Of a stretch of DNA of 64,000 nt, positions 1 through 13,815 are shown piece after piece. The translations under genes were made by a program, and so were the position numbers. The notes under the pieces are model-generated. The model was not told the origin of the DNA. It did not search any database and saw nothing but the letters and a program-made list of their open reading frames with translations. The first letter of the stretch is position 1, and every line of letters starts with the position of its first letter. Origin of the DNA: Sanderia malayensis (lineage: Eukaryota; Cnidaria; Scyphozoa; Semaeostomeae; Pelagiidae); assembly GCA_013076295.1 (NCBI GenBank), contig RQOL01000882.1, positions 868,001-932,000 of the forward strand, in the 5' to 3' direction.

Positions 1-272
1 CGCCAACATCGGGAAGGCTCGTTATTACAAATCTATGCTTCGAGAGACATTTTTTTTAAAAACCTCTATAATCTTGTGGCAATGTAAATAAGAATTCGAA
101 AAAATGTAAAAGTAGTTGAATAACTCCAATTATATATTGTTATTTTTATGGACTCTCCGAAGTACTGATCAATCCTGAGCTGATAAGTTAAAGGCCGACT
201 TTTAATTAATATTTGTCTTTTTCCCACTTCAGATAACAATTATATTAAAAATTTAAGAAACACTTGCAATGG
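1..272. other. AT-rich intergenic, nothing recognised
   Basis: No open frame with exon character, RNA gene or clear repeat is visible here. The sequence is AT-rich and ends at the first foldback element. Confidence 0.5.
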
Positions 273-274
273 TA

Positions 275-677
275 CACGCATTTTTTTTTATAAGGAATTT
301 CAGCTCGAGCTCAGTACTAAAAATTCCTTAGCTAGAAGGCAAATTTGAGTACTCAAAATTCCTTAGCAGTTCCTTAACTTTTTTTCGTGTTTCTCAGAAA
401 TAGACTAGAAAAAGGTAAATAAAGTGTCAAATAGACGCCAGTATTCGATAATTGTAATTGGGCAAGTATTTAAAGTTAGTATTAAGGGTAGACAACACTT
501 GGACAGGTTATTTCCGCTAATAAGAGGGTGTAAGTTTTACATTTGCTGTTAAGTGCTGAAAATAAAAATTTTCCAATTCCTTAGCAGTCTTCCGTTCAGT
601 ACTAGAATTCCTTACGTTTTTGCCTTGCCGAGTACTGCGTTCCTTATAAAGTCGTTCCTTATAAAAAAAAATGCGTG
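275..677. mobile_element. Short foldback MITE with TA flanks
   Basis: The two ends are inverted copies of CACGCATTTTTTTTTATAAG, and each end is flanked by TA (273-274 and 678-679). Inside, the words AAGGAATT and AGTACT recur in both orientations. A TA duplication with terminal inverted repeats is typical of Tc1/mariner-type non-autonomous elements. There is no coding capacity. The superfamily is inferred only from the TA flanks. Confidence 0.65.
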
Positions 678-679
678 TA

Positions 680-1043
680 ATAAATTATTCACATTTATCA
701 ATTTTCAAAGGATTTACTTTTACATGTCTCTTTATTAGAATATAGCTTTAAAAGAAAAGAGTTACAAATCCCATGCTTCCACCTGAGTAAATATGCTCTG
801 ATTTTCGGTATCCATTAGTGAAGTAGCTTCGAAATGAAAATGGACAGGCAAATAAAGCTCCTGAAAAGTTAACTTATATATTCAATACTCTTAAATAATC
901 CTTGCACAACAGTTTTCTACCTCGAAGTTCACTGTTATCGAGAAAGTCGGCCTAAATAACGCTACTAATTGTAGTCGTTGTGCAAAGCAAGATCTTCCTG
1001 TTCCAAGATCAACCGTATATTCTTTGTCAGTCAATTCCAGGCC
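680..1043. other. AT-rich spacer between two elements, nothing recognised
   Basis: No gene, RNA or repeat structure is visible between the two TA-flanked elements. Confidence 0.4.
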
Positions 1044-1045
1044 TA

Positions 1046-2120
1046 CACTGCCCTCGCAAAAGTTTGGAAACGCCTGATGAAAAATGGCGTCTAGAAGTAG
1101 CCCTAGGCCTGAGCAAGAAAATTTACATAATAATATAAAACTACCAAACGGGTTTCAATAGCGAATATATTTAGCATAAATATACTCACAATTTCATACA
1201 TTTTCAAATGAAAACATAATTTAAACTATATCGTATTGTTTTACAATAGTATTAAAAGAAAACTGCGAAGAGGTCCCTTAAAAAATTTTTACGATAATTT
1301 ATCGAAGTGGAGAAATTAAAACGCGAATAATGATAATTTCTTTCACTTAGAGCCACGCAAATTCTCTCTCATTTAAAGGAGAATGTTTTAAAATTTTGAA
1401 AAGTATAAAAATTTTCCATGTAACTGTCTTGACCTTTTAGAACTCAAGGTTTAAGTCTTTGTTTATCATTTTAGGAATTTAATTTGACAAAACCTATTTT
1501 TCCGTAATTTTTTTTTCAGAGTAAAAAAAGAAGGTTAAGCGCCATAACAAAAAATCAAACATGGATATTCCTATAATTTGTTTCAAATATTATAATTTGA
1601 TATAATTTTTAAGGGCTTAATATTTTCTGAAGTGAACGAAAATTTTATTTTTAAAACCCAATTTGAAATTTGAAAAACAAAACATGTGCTTCTCAAGTTG
1701 TAAACAAAGACTTAAACCGTGAATTTTAAAAGGTCAAGACAGTTACCTAAATAATTCTTGTATTTTTCAAAGTTTTAAAACATTCTCTTTTAAATGAGAG
1801 AGAATTTGCGTGGCTTTGAGTGAAAGAAATTATAATTATTGGCGTTTTAATTTCTCCACTTCGATAAATTTTCGTGAACATTTTTTAACGGACCTCTTCG
1901 CAGTTTTCTTTTAATATTATTGTAAAACAATACGATATAGTTTAAATTATGTTTTCATTTGAAAATGTATGAAATTGTGAGTATATTTATGCTAAATATA
2001 ATCGCTATTGAAACCCGTTTGGTAGTTTTATATTATTATGTAAATTTTCTTGCTCAGGCCTAGGGCCACTTCTAGACGCCATTTTTCATCAGGCGTTTCC
2101 AAACTTTTGCGAGGGCACTG
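1046..2120. mobile_element. Mariner-like foldback element of about 1.1 kb
   Basis: Two arms of about 420 bp (about 1046-1465 and 1700-2120) are near-identical inverted copies around a spacer of about 235 bp. The ends read CACTGCCCTCGCAAAAG on the left and, inverted, CAGTGCCCTCGCAAAAG on the right. TA dinucleotides flank both ends (1044-1045, 2121-2122). This matches the architecture of Tc1/mariner-derived foldback MITEs. No transposase frame is seen. Scattered differences between the arms show it is not very recent. Confidence 0.8.
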
Positions 2121-2784
2121 TATACTTAACATCTTCCTCGTCAATCTGAGTTTCAAAGTAACCTTCAACTTTACTTCATCAATGAAGAAAATTTTCTACC
2201 TCTATGCTTATGCAACTAATACAACAATTATAGTATTTAATTTTTGTTTTGGAAAATGAAAGTTTTTTAACCTTGATGACACAACACAAGATCAAAAATT
2301 GAAGTCAAAATGTTTGCTTGAGTGGTCTCAAAACAAATGTTTTTTTAATTTGCTGCTTTCAATCCTGAAAATTAAATCCAGGGTATTCAGTTTTGCTCCA
2401 GCTCAAATTTTAGGCTTGCAAGTTTGACTTTAATTTCATATTACTTTCTTCACTTTGTTGATAATACAGTGAAATAAAAGCCATCTTTTGCGAGTCACCT
2501 CAAGGTTCCTTTGATTGCTTTAGTCCAGCAGGCCAAAGCAAAGCACGTGTAGCACTCTGCATGAAAACGAGGCATCTAGCGTTGACGTAAAAATCTACCA
2601 TGGAGATAAAATGAGGGACAAGACCATTGGGACACTTGCTCCACTATTTGGTCCACTATTGTAGGCATGCGCAAAAAATGCAATAAGTTCAATAATTCCA
2701 CAGTTTCTTCAAATTATTTCATAATCACTACCTCCTTTAATAACCATATGTACAATAAAAACACTAATTATTTCCTGAACTATC

Positions 2785-3675
2785 CTACGCCGGCGGATAC
2801 GTTAAGCAATCGGTTCTAATGAAAGTTGATTGAGTTTTGGTAAGATCATTCTTTGTCCGACACGCGAAGTAATGGGTAGTAAAGAGGGGCAATGAAATTT
2901 TGGTAAAGTGGACTTTCGCGGGACACGTAATAGGGTGCAATATTAATATGCAATTATTTCTCATTACAAAAGAGATGCATGCGGAATAGTTCGTAGGGGC
3001 TTGCTGAATGGCTGGTAATTCAATGGTTCTTTCCCCCGTTGGCAATTTCAAAACTGCAAACTTCGGAGCCGCGTTTGTTAGAGTTGAGCCACGGAGAGAG
3101 AGTTGTGGAAAAAGCTTTTCCGATAATGAATCCACCATATAGGGGTCTTCATCTCGCTTTGAAGAAGGTTGTTTGTGAACCAAGCTATCACTGGCTATCT
3201 GCTTTTTAGGCCTGAACAAAAAAAACATCAAAATTCAGTGGGCAAATAGTTTCGAAGGAGGTGATTTGAATTTCGAACCACCACCACTAACTTAAATCAA
3301 TAATAAATAAATAAATAAATAATTCAACGAAAACAATTATTGGATAAATTCGTTTCTAAAGTTGAATTTAAAATACAAACACACCTTCCCCTCCTAACAA
3401 TTAATCTCTCGTCGATTTTGTTTTCGCTGAACTTATCAAACAAGCTGAACAGGAGCTCTGTGTTGGGTGGGGCTGTCATGTACCTCGAGGCCCCCTCCCT
3501 GCCCCCCTGGCCGGGGGCGTAGGGGGTCTAATTTCAGTAATACCCATGCTATCAAACGTTCCGGCGGAGAATAATGGCGGAAGAACCGTGTATGGGCCAC
3601 CAGCAAGTGAACTGGTTTGCATAGCTTCGGGTTCATGCCAAATGATTCAGGGAAAGCACGTTGCTTCATTGGCAC
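2785..3675 (-). pseudogene. Possible exon traces of an unidentified minus-strand gene
   Basis: Two minus-strand open stretches have exon-like composition. One lies at about 3545-3687, after a TTTCAG acceptor, and includes FFRHYSPPERL. The other lies at about 2785-3205, after a T-rich CAG acceptor, and includes KRDEDPYMVDSLSEK and LPTGERTIELP. The reading phases do not join through a simple GT-AG intron, and I recognise no family. It could be part of a gene whose other exons are degraded or missing, or a chance reading. A GC-rich patch (3470-3530) lies between them. Confidence 0.2.
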
Positions 3676-3929
3676 AGGCTCGTCTGAAAGAAGATTAAAA
3701 ACACGAATAAAAAACAGGAAATTAACACTGGAACTGAGAAAAATTGAAATAAATAAAATATGAATACAAATATAGGGTTAAATTTAAATATTTATTCTTA
3801 TTCCAATGCAACTCAATAAATTAAATAGCTTTCAAATACTTCTCACAAGTGAATAAAAAAAAATAAAAGAATAAAAAAAAAAATAAAAATAAAAAAAAAT
3901 AAAAAATAAAAAAAATAAATAAAAATTTG

Positions 3930-4240
3930 TTGCGCTCACACCCACCTTGTGTATACGCATGGATAACTACCCTTAGCATCACCCTAGACTCTGAGGTGTT
4001 GCACTACCATGAGCTCTTGCGAGTACATATTAGATGAAGTCTAACTCTCGAGCAAATGGCGGAGCCGCTGAAACCCATTGAGGTTTTGTTTGCCCAAAGG
4101 CTGGTCTCTCAACCAGCCCGTCCAACATGCGTAGTGCCAATACAACATGTTGACGGGGCGGTGTCTGCTGGGAGTCGAACTCCCGACCTTCAGGTTGGCA
4201 CCCTGAAGACCTATCCGCTAGGCTATGCAGTCACACTTAT
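3930..4240 (-). mobile_element. tRNA-derived SINE
   Basis: On the minus strand, 4232-4163 reads like a tRNA head. It has an A box (TAGCCTAGCGG, about 4215-4225), an anticodon arm with a 7-base loop GTGCCAA (anticodon GCC, glycine-like) and a B box (GAGTTCGACTCC, 4182-4171). A body of about 200 bp follows, and then an A/T-homopolymer-rich tail at 3845-3930. The acceptor stem does not pair properly, so this is a SINE head and not a working tRNA gene. Confidence 0.65.
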
Positions 4241-4301
4241 GTAGAGTGTCGTAAGTTCTAGTCTATGGAAGGTGTGAACACGTGGCGTTTCAATCTCTAA
4301 A

Positions 4302-4377
4302 GGTGAGCAGACATGCGCATTAACATGTTCCTGGGCATTGCGCAGGAACGTATATAATGTAATGGTGTTCTCAATGG
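4302..4377 (+). repeat. Stray copy of the 7-9 kb array unit
   Basis: This 75-bp stretch carries the same order of words (ATGCGCA, GCGCAGGA, CGTATAT, TGGTGT, AATGG) as the units of the telomere-like array in the eighth intron of the coiled-coil gene. It lies outside that gene and has no TTAGGG next to it. Confidence 0.6.
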
Positions 4378-5104
4378 ATGACGTACGTACTGGGGTGCTC
4401 CCCTTGCTGCGAGAGATCTTACAAAAATGTTACTGTACACAGAGTCGTGCTTTTTGTTGCTTAAAATCCGAAAAAATTAGGACAAGGAGTGAATGCGAAG
4501 GTTGGCGAGGAATCAACAAAAAGAGGGATTACCAAGGATTTTTCATTCGTAAGTTTTCATGTTGTTTTGTACAAAATTGAATTCAATTATCTAGTTAGGC
4601 TAAGCCAAGGCCTATGCAACTCGTTTAAAAAAGAAACTGAGATTTGTCAGTGAAGCTTTTTATTTTATCGTTAGATTGCAAAGTTTGTTTATTTTGCGTA
4701 TGAAACTGGCAACCAAACGGCTCTACCATTTTATGAGCTGGATTTGTTTTCAATATATTGTTCACTGCATCAATAAAATTTGATTTGTGTGAAGAAAAAA
4801 CAAAAAAACTCTAAAAATCTTTGGCCTATCAAAAAATTCTGCAGAAACTGCTTTAAATCAAAATAAAACATCAATTTTATTTTCTTTTGCGCTGCAATGC
4901 CAAAGTGAGTCTAAGTCTTAATGTTGTTGCGGAGGCGCACAACAAGCATCTTGTTTATTGTTTCCGTTAGTGATGGGCCTACTGTTTATTTTTCAAAGAT
5001 ATCGACATAAAATGAACAGCTAACAAATTGGGAAAGACACAAATACGTGGAAGTCAAGCCATTTTGGTTAGAATAGAGTTAGTTGTAAATGATTTAAATC
5101 GAGG

Positions 5105-8100
5105 ATGGCAGAGGAAGAAGAAGTTGAGAGGTCTAAAAGTGGATTTTTGCTGCGTGGAGATGCACCAGCTCAAGCTGTGATACATGCAAATGCTCAAGCA
5201 ATGGCGCTGAGAAAGGCTGCTGAAACACAGGAAGAACTTGGAAAGATTAACGAAAGAGTGGACAAGGTAGGATGAATATTTTTATCTTTGATGTTAGGCC
5301 AATCTAAAAGGGGGCGTGCCAATTCGCCAACGCCCCCTTGTCAATTTAGCTTCGGTTAAATTTTTATTTCCCATGTGTACTACAAACAAGTTATACTTAT
5401 GCAAGATGGGAATGGTATTTCAAGAATTAGAGTGAATTAAGTTCTGATTTTATTTGCAGACGTTAAGTTCGTATCAGTTGGCCGATGCCATGGAGCAACC
5501 AATGACAAATGGTGAAATTACAACGATTAAAGAAAATTACATTAAAGATCAAGAAGCCACACTTGAACTCGTTGATGATTTGGTAATAATGATTTTATCA
5601 TCCATATTCAGTTTGATTTTCATTATTTTTATGCTTACAGATAAACAAATGCAATTTTTGGAGCTGACTGCTGTGAACTTAAAATGGACCAACTTTTATT
5701 AAAACTTTCTTTTGGGACAGACATTAGAATGTAATATAGTAATAGTAAATAAGTGGCTTGTCATCAGAATGCAACCACGCTTTCTTTGGTAGCAAAGTTT
5801 TATTGTAACTGAACAAACTTTATTATGATGCTTATTTTTCTGCGTTTATCAGAATTGTTAGACCAACTCAAAGGCAATGCAAATTTCTATATGCTTAGCT
5901 AATAATCTTTTGGTTCATTTTAGACACAATTGGTCATCATTTTATCAGACCCTATCGCTAAGAAGAAGGTAGATTATTGATTTTAGTTGATTTCATTAAA
6001 ATTGTTCTTTATAATTGTTTGCAATTCTTTGAAAATTGACTAATTGTCTTTTAATTTCAATTTTAGTATCAACAACAAGTTACAATATTCATCGTTGGAT
6101 ATGAAAATCTTTGTGGAAACCGAGTTAAGGTTTGTGCATTCACTTATTCAACTCTTTCTTTTCATTGTCGATTAGTTATTTCATTTACTGCTTCATTAAT
6201 TCATTGAGTCTTTCTTCTTTTATTAATTATTAAAATAATGATAATTGTTAAAATTTTGTTCCATTTCAGATTCTTCACCAAATTCAAGATGTTAGTAGTT
6301 CTTTTTCTTATTTCTCAATTCTTAATTATCCAACTCTGCATTATAGAAAGATTTTCAACTTTGACATCAAAGTTTGACGTCACGTCCATAAAATGGCGTC
6401 ATCAATTCAATTCATTTTCAGTTCTTTGTGCAAAACAGTAAAGATGAAGACGCTTATGAAATTGAATATTTGGATTTCGATATCGACGAAGTTGGTAAAA
6501 ATGTCAGGTACGTACCCCCGCCTTCACTTGACAATTCAATGGAGTTTCCATTGGAATTCACCAAAAATACGGTCCTATTATATGCACACAATTTGCATGA
6601 CGTCTTATTTTTTACTGCGTAGGACTGCTTTGGATAAAGCTGAGAAGGCGCACGATAAACTTGACGTTCTCTCGAAAGAAGTTGTCAAAGTTTTGGATAC
6701 AGTCAACCCGAAAGAAGCAAAAAGGTGGGAGATACACTATTGTCTTCCTTGAACACAACAGACACTTTCTCCCCACCCCTCCCTCCTCACCCCCATTACA
6801 AACGGCATTCAGCTCCATTTATTTTCGCTCGTAGTCGAAAGAAAAAGCTGGAAAAAGCCATCACCCAATCAAAAGACGACATTTTACATTTGACAGACAG
6901 ATTGGCAAGCGTTCAAAAAGGTTTTATTTTCTCTCTTCTCACCTTTCTTATTTTTAAATGATTGTGACGTTTCGAGAGATGATTTGAGAAACATCTCTCA
7001 AAAAGCCTTGGAATAACTGATTAAGATTGGGTAATCAATTAACAATGGAAACTTGCATAAGTCAGGTACCCGTACCGTGTAGGCCCGGCGCGGAGCTTGA
7101 AGGGCACTCCATGTCTGTTGTCCAGAGAAGGATTTTCACTATTCTCCACTAGTATGACCCTCACAAGTATTTTAAAAAACCTTTCGACAATGACAGGACA
7201 ATAATCTCAAAAGGTGATAGCTTCGTTTTATTTTTATTTTCACTCCGAGTTACTTTCAAATTTGCTTCGGTCTATCTGCAGCGCCAAGGCCCAATAAAAA
7301 CAATCGCGCTTTGTATGATTAGGGTTAGGGCTGGGTTTAGGCTATGCGGAGGAGAAGATTTGTCAGCATGCGCAATAGCGTAGTTATTTGTACTGCGCAG
7401 GAGCGTATATGACGTTTTGGTGTCTAATGGCAAAGGCATTGGCCTTAGGGTTAGGGTTAGGGTTGGGGTTGGGGTTAGGGTTATGGTTAGGGTTGGCCTA
7501 TGCAGGGGAGAAAGGTGGTCAGAATGCGCAGTAGCGTAAGTATTCGTACTGCACAGGAGCGTATATTACGTATTGGTGTCTAATGGCTAAGGCATTGGCG
7601 TTAGGGCTAGGGTGTGTTAGGGTTAGGGTTAGGTAAAGCCTATGCGGAGGAGAAAGGTGGTCAGGATGCGCAGTAGCATAAATTTTTGTAGTGCGCAGGA
7701 GCGTATATGACGTACTCGTGTCTAATGGCTCAGGCATTGGCCTTAGCGTTAGGGTTAGGGTTAGCCTATGGGGAGGAGAAAGGTGGTCAGAATGCGCAGT
7801 AGCATGAGTATTCGCATTGCGCAGGAGCGTATATGACGTATTGGTGTCTAATGGTTCAGTCATTGGTCTTAGGGTTAGGGTGTGTTAGGGTTAGGGTTAG
7901 GTAAAGCCTATGCGGAGGAGAAAGGTGGTCAGGATGCGCAGTAGCATAAATTTTTGTAGTGCGCAGGAGCGTATATGACGTACTCGTGTCTAATGGCTCA
8001 GGCATTGGCCTTAGCGTTAGGGTTAGGGTTAGCCTATGGGGAGGAGAAAGGTGGTCAGAATGCGCAGTAGCATGAGTATTCGTACTGCGCAGGAGCGTAT

Positions 8101-11100
8101 ATGACGTTTTGGTGTCTAATGGCTAAGGCATTGGCCTTAGGGTTAGGGTTAGGGTTAGGGTTAAGGTTAGGGTTTGGGTTAGGGTTAGGGTTAGCCTATG
8201 CGGAGGAGAAAGGTGGTCAGGATGCGCAGTAGCATAAATTTTTGTAGTGCGCAGGAGCGTATATGACGTACTGGTGTCTAATGGCTCAGGCATTGGCCTT
8301 AGCGTTAGGGTTAGGGTTAGCCTATGGGGAGGAGAAAGGTGGTCAGAATGCGCAGTAGCATGAGTATTCGCATTGCGCAGGAGCGTATATGACGTATTGG
8401 TGTCTAATGGTTCAGTCATTGGTCTTAGGGTTAGGGTGTGTTAGGGTTAGGGTTAGGTAAAGCCTATGCGGAGGAGAAAGGTGGTCAGGATGCGCAGTAG
8501 CATAAATTTTTGTAGTGCGTAGGAGCGTATATGACGTACTCGTGTCTAATGGCTCAGGCATTGGCCTTAGCGTTAGGGTTAGGGTTAGCCTATGGGGAGG
8601 AGAAAGGTGGTCAGAATGCGCAGTAGCATGAGTATTCGTACTGCGCAGGAGCGTATATGACGTTTTGGTGTCTAATGGCTAAGGCATTGGCCTTAGGGTT
8701 AGGGTTAGGGTTAGGGTTAAGGTTAGGGTTTGGGTTAGGGTTAGGGTTAGCCTATGCGGAGGAGAAAGGTGGTCAGGATGCGCAGTAGCATAAATTTTTG
8801 TAGTGCGCAGGAGCGTATATGACGTACTGGTGTCTAGTGGCTCAGGCATTGGCCTGGCCTTAGCGTTAGTTTTATGTTGTTGTGGGAGTTTCAATGTTTT
8901 ATTGCTGAAATTTGTACTGATATACTAACAGAAAGTTTTATTATGCTTCACTTCTGAGACCCTAACAAGAATTTTAAAAACTTCTCGACCATGACAGGAG
9001 AAAAATATATAAGGTGATAGCTTCTATAGATTCGTGTTGTCCATGCTGGTACAACAGTGCTCGATGTACAGAAGTACAGAGCGATAATAGAGCAGAAACA
9101 AGAAAGTAGATTTAGTTCTCTGTAACTCAAAGTTTCATGCTTACGCAATCATCAGACAGACTCTGCTCTAAGGTGATAGCTTCGTTTCTTTTTTTCATTC
9201 TGAGCTACTTTCAAATTTGCTTCGGTCTGTCTGCAGCGCCTAGGCCATAAAACAATCGCATTTTGTATAATTTTTCGACTGATTTGTTTTTAATATTGAG
9301 GGTGAATGGTTTGAAATTGTGTAGTAATATCAATTTTATTTTTATATTTAGTTTTTAGGTATAATGTCAAAGCAAATTTTACAGGACATAATTAATCACA
9401 TAGATCTTAGAGCAATCCAAAGTTGAAGGGATATAATCAGTTGTTGTACTCCCGAAAAATGAAATTTTGCATTTACAACTTGTGCAATTAAGATTCAAGC
9501 ACTTTTGATAAATATTAGTCTTCAAATTGGCATGTTAATCCCAATCATATAAGTTTACATTTATTGCTGAAAAGGAAGACTGAATTTCTGGAAAGCCCAT
9601 GTAAGGACTTTCATTTTTCGTGTGTTATGATTTTTTTCAAAAGTTCTCCTAGTAATTTACTATGGGGAATTCAGCAATTAAAAACTGTATTTATTGACAA
9701 GTATATATATACCGTATGTAAATCTAAATTGTCCCAGAGGAAAAAAATTTGCGTGGATTAAGCCCGGCGTAAATATGTGTCTTTTTCATTGATGACATTA
9801 CTTCATGTATGCTTTTGCATTGTTATTCGAAATAGATTACGACAACAACAGCAGGGGAGCCTGGGCCCGAGATTGCATGAATTATTATGCTAATTATGAC
9901 AATCACCACTGAACAGACAAAGACAAACACATTAATGATAATTTATTGAATTGAATTGTAGATTTGCAAGCTAGCGATGGTAAGTTGTCACAGTTGTACA
10001 AAACACTCGAGGGAAAGCAGATGGAGATTGCAAAGTACGTTGTGCGCATGTCTTAACACGTGATACTTTGAGCATCATTTTTAACAGAAGATTGCTAAGA
10101 GAAGTTCAGAGTGCAACTCACGATATGTTTATAATGCATTAACATGTTCATAACACATGATATAATATACTCAGATTCTGTATCAGTTCAATTAATCATT
10201 GTATTAATGTGGCATTTTTATGTTGTAGGCTCAAAGGACACGTGGAGATGGGAAAGGTGGGGTGCACAACTTTAAATCTTTTTTTCTGCATATCTCTTCG
10301 AGGTTTATGCTATCATATTTTCATTAGTAACTTCATGTATCACCAGTCAACACCCTTGAGTTGTTATCGATCAATCACTAATCATTTATCATTTATCAAT
10401 GATCATGTCATTGATCATTAATCATTAATGGATAGACCAGAAGGAAAGCGAATTGCTAAGATAAGATGATGGCTGAGAAGAATCAGCGATGCTAGTTAAC
10501 TGCTAGCATCACTAATCACAAATCACTAATCATTAATCATTAATCACTAATCACTAATCATAGCAGCGGCCATTATTACAATCAATCTGTGATTTTGATT
10601 CTCCAAAGTGATTTTGTTGATTAATTTCTGCAGAAAAAATCACAAGAATTGGATGAGCTGCGATCCGAGCTGGAAGAGAAGAATGGGCAGTTAGTTGCAT
10701 TCAGACAGGAAATGGATAAAATGAAACTTCTTCTTGCGCATGCGGAGGACAAGCACGAACACGTGTCGAATAAACAAAAGGAATCAAGAGAAGTACAACA
10801 GGTGATTTTACATGAAGTATTATCAAGGTCTTTACGAAGCTTTTATTACATCTACCAACTAACAACTTCTTAGGTTATTATAGCCTTGTGTGTGCTATAT
10901 TCAATGCTCCATCTTTGCTCAGCCTTATAAACCCATACCTTGTAAAGATAGAGCAAGCATACGTGTGCATCTATCAACTATCAACTGCTTATATTATAGC
11001 ATTGTGTGCGCTATATTCAATGCTCCATTTTTGCTCGACCTTAGAAAGCCATACCTTGTAAAGATAGAGCAAGCATACGTGTGCATCTATCAATTATCAA

Positions 11101-13576
11101 CTGCTTAGATTATAGCCTTGTGTGTGCTATATTCAATGCTCCATCTTTGCTCAGCCTTATAAACCCATACCTTGTAAAGATAGAGCAAGCATACGTGTGC
11201 ATCTATCAACTATCAACTGCTTATATTATAGCATTGTGTGCGCTATATTCAATGCTCCATCTTTGCTCGACCTTAGAAAGCCATACCTTGTAAAGATAGA
11301 GCAAGCATACGTGTGCATCTATCAATTATCAACTGCTTAGATTATTATAGCCTTGTGTGTGCTATATTCAATGCTCCATCTTTGCTCGACCTTAGAAAGC
11401 CATACCTTGTAAAGATAGAGCAAGCATACGTGTGCATCTATCAATTATCAACTGCTTAGATTATAGCATTGTTTGTGCTATATTCAATGCTCTATCTTTG
11501 CTCAGCCTTATAAACCCATACCTTGTAAAGATAGAGCAAGCATACGTGTGCATCTACCAACTAACAACTTCTTAGGTTATTATAGCCTTGTGTGTGCTAT
11601 ATTCAATGCTCCATCTTTGCTCAGCAAGATAGAGCAAGCACAGATTTTCATTCAAGTAGTTTTAGTCTGTTATGCCCTGCAGCTATATTCAATGACCTTT
11701 AACGTGGAGCCTCTCAATCATTTTATACAGCCTCTTAATCATTGTACAAAATATTTCGACTATTATTTTACAGAGAATGAAATCAGACTTGGAAGATAAG
11801 TTGAAGGAACAACAGCAAAAAGTGGTCGAAATACGACAAGGTAATTACCCCCTGACTGTATCCTTAATTACGATTTAAACTTAATAAGGATTGCTATGAA
11901 ACAGGGGGTATATTAATTGCTTTTTTCATATTTTTTTAGCAATGGAAGTGCAGCACGACTCGGAGTTGAAGAATTTGCGAAATCTTTACGAAAGTGACAT
12001 GAATGACATGAAAGCAAAATATGAAGAGGACATTTATTTATTGAAAGATAAAATTACTATGGTAATTTCTCAGTTGCATTAAGTCCAACTTTTCATCTGC
12101 GATATATCCAGCTATTCATCTGCGATATATCCAGCTATTCATCTGCAATATATCCAGCTATTCATCTGCAATATATCCAGCTATTCATCTGCAATGTATC
12201 CAGCTATTCGTCTGCAGTATATCCAGCTATTCATCTGCAATATATCCAGCTATTCATCTGCAACATATCCCATCTGATATAATATTTTCAGATTGAGAAG
12301 CAAAGAGATGACGCAGAGAAGGAGAAGGCTGAATTGCAAAGATTTTCAACTTCATTTTTCAATGAAGAAGCAGACGCTGTTGAACGAAATAAATCGGCTT
12401 CCAAAATTTCCTTCAAATCTTCCGCCAACGCAGTCAGAATTGCATCAAAAAAGGTTCGTTAAATTGTTTATTGCAAAAAGAACATTATATTGTGATTTTA
12501 ATTACCTTTGATTATGTTTGATTACATTTGATTATGTTTGATTACATTTGATTATGTTTGATTACATTTGATTATGTTTGATTATGTTTGATTACATTTG
12601 ATTATGCTTGATTACATTTGATTACATTTGATTATGTTTCATTATCTTTAATTATGTTTGATTTTTTTTTATTTCAGAGTCAAGCTAGTAGTATGATGTC
12701 ATTGGGCACCCCAGAATCGAACCCAGGAACCCCGAGGAAAGCCTTGAAAACAGACGGTTCTGTTGGTTCATTGAAGTCAATTTCATCACATGATAAGATA
12801 AAAGGCCTTACTGAGCGACAGTCTACCGAAATTACCCCCCTCCCTGGGCTACCATCGACCCCCAGCAGTACGAAACTCGACGCCACGGCTATCATCCCTG
12901 AAGAAACTGAAAACAAGGTTTCTGAAACAGCAACAACAACCACCAGAAGTATGACGTCAATTTCTGCGCCGCCCTCGGCCCCTACTCCTGCGATGACGTC
13001 ACTTCCTGCAGCCCAACCACTGGCAAAGGAACCAGTTGAAGGTATGCTGTTTTCGCAAAATGCCTCTCCCTGGAAATATATCATTTCGTATTGTTTATCA
13101 ATGGACTTAGTGGACCTTCCAGGGGTAACAGTATAAATTGGCCAACTATGTCAGATGTTCTGGTAATTCATGCTATTTCATTATATTTTCATGCATGTTA
13201 TTTTTATAGCTGTGGTAGTGGCGAGCCCGGAGAAGCCTGTTGGAGGAGGCAAGGCTAAAAAGCGGACTGGTGGAAGGACCGTGAAACAGAAGACAACAAC
13301 AACAACAACTAGGAGACAGTCGAAACCCGTTGTTGAATCGAAACCAAGTGTAATAACTGAAGACGAGACTAAGCCGAAAGAAATAATTGAAATGATTGAT
13401 GAAAGCATTCAAACTGATGTGGCTGTGCCTGAGAAAACAGAAGAAGAGATTGAAGTTGAGACTGCTATAAGACGAGTCTCGCTTTCGTTTATACCTGAAA
13501 GCGAGATCAAAACATTCGATGACTTTGAGAAAGACGTTCAGTGGGTAAGTTGTTGTTGTTGTTGTTGTTGTTGCTT

Positions 13577-13614
<38 letters not shown>

Positions 13615-13618
13615 GCTT

Positions 13619-13689
<71 letters not shown>

Positions 13690-13780
13690 GCTTTTGTTGT
13701 TGTTGTTGTTGTTGTTGTTGCTTTTGTTGTTGTTGTTGTTGTTGTTGCTTTTGTTGTTGTTGTTGTTGTTGTTGTTGCTT

Positions 13781-13815
<35 letters not shown>

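Noticed and set aside
2785..3675. A confident two-exon gene
   Set aside because: The phases of the two stretches do not match across the candidate splice sites and no family is recognised.
4163..4232. Functional tRNA-Gly gene
   Set aside because: The acceptor stem does not pair, and the tRNA-like head continues into a SINE body and A/T-rich tail.
7519..8894. Minus-strand frames with TLTLTLRPMPEPLDTSTSY
   Set aside because: Products of the telomere-like array in an intron; no splice or start context.
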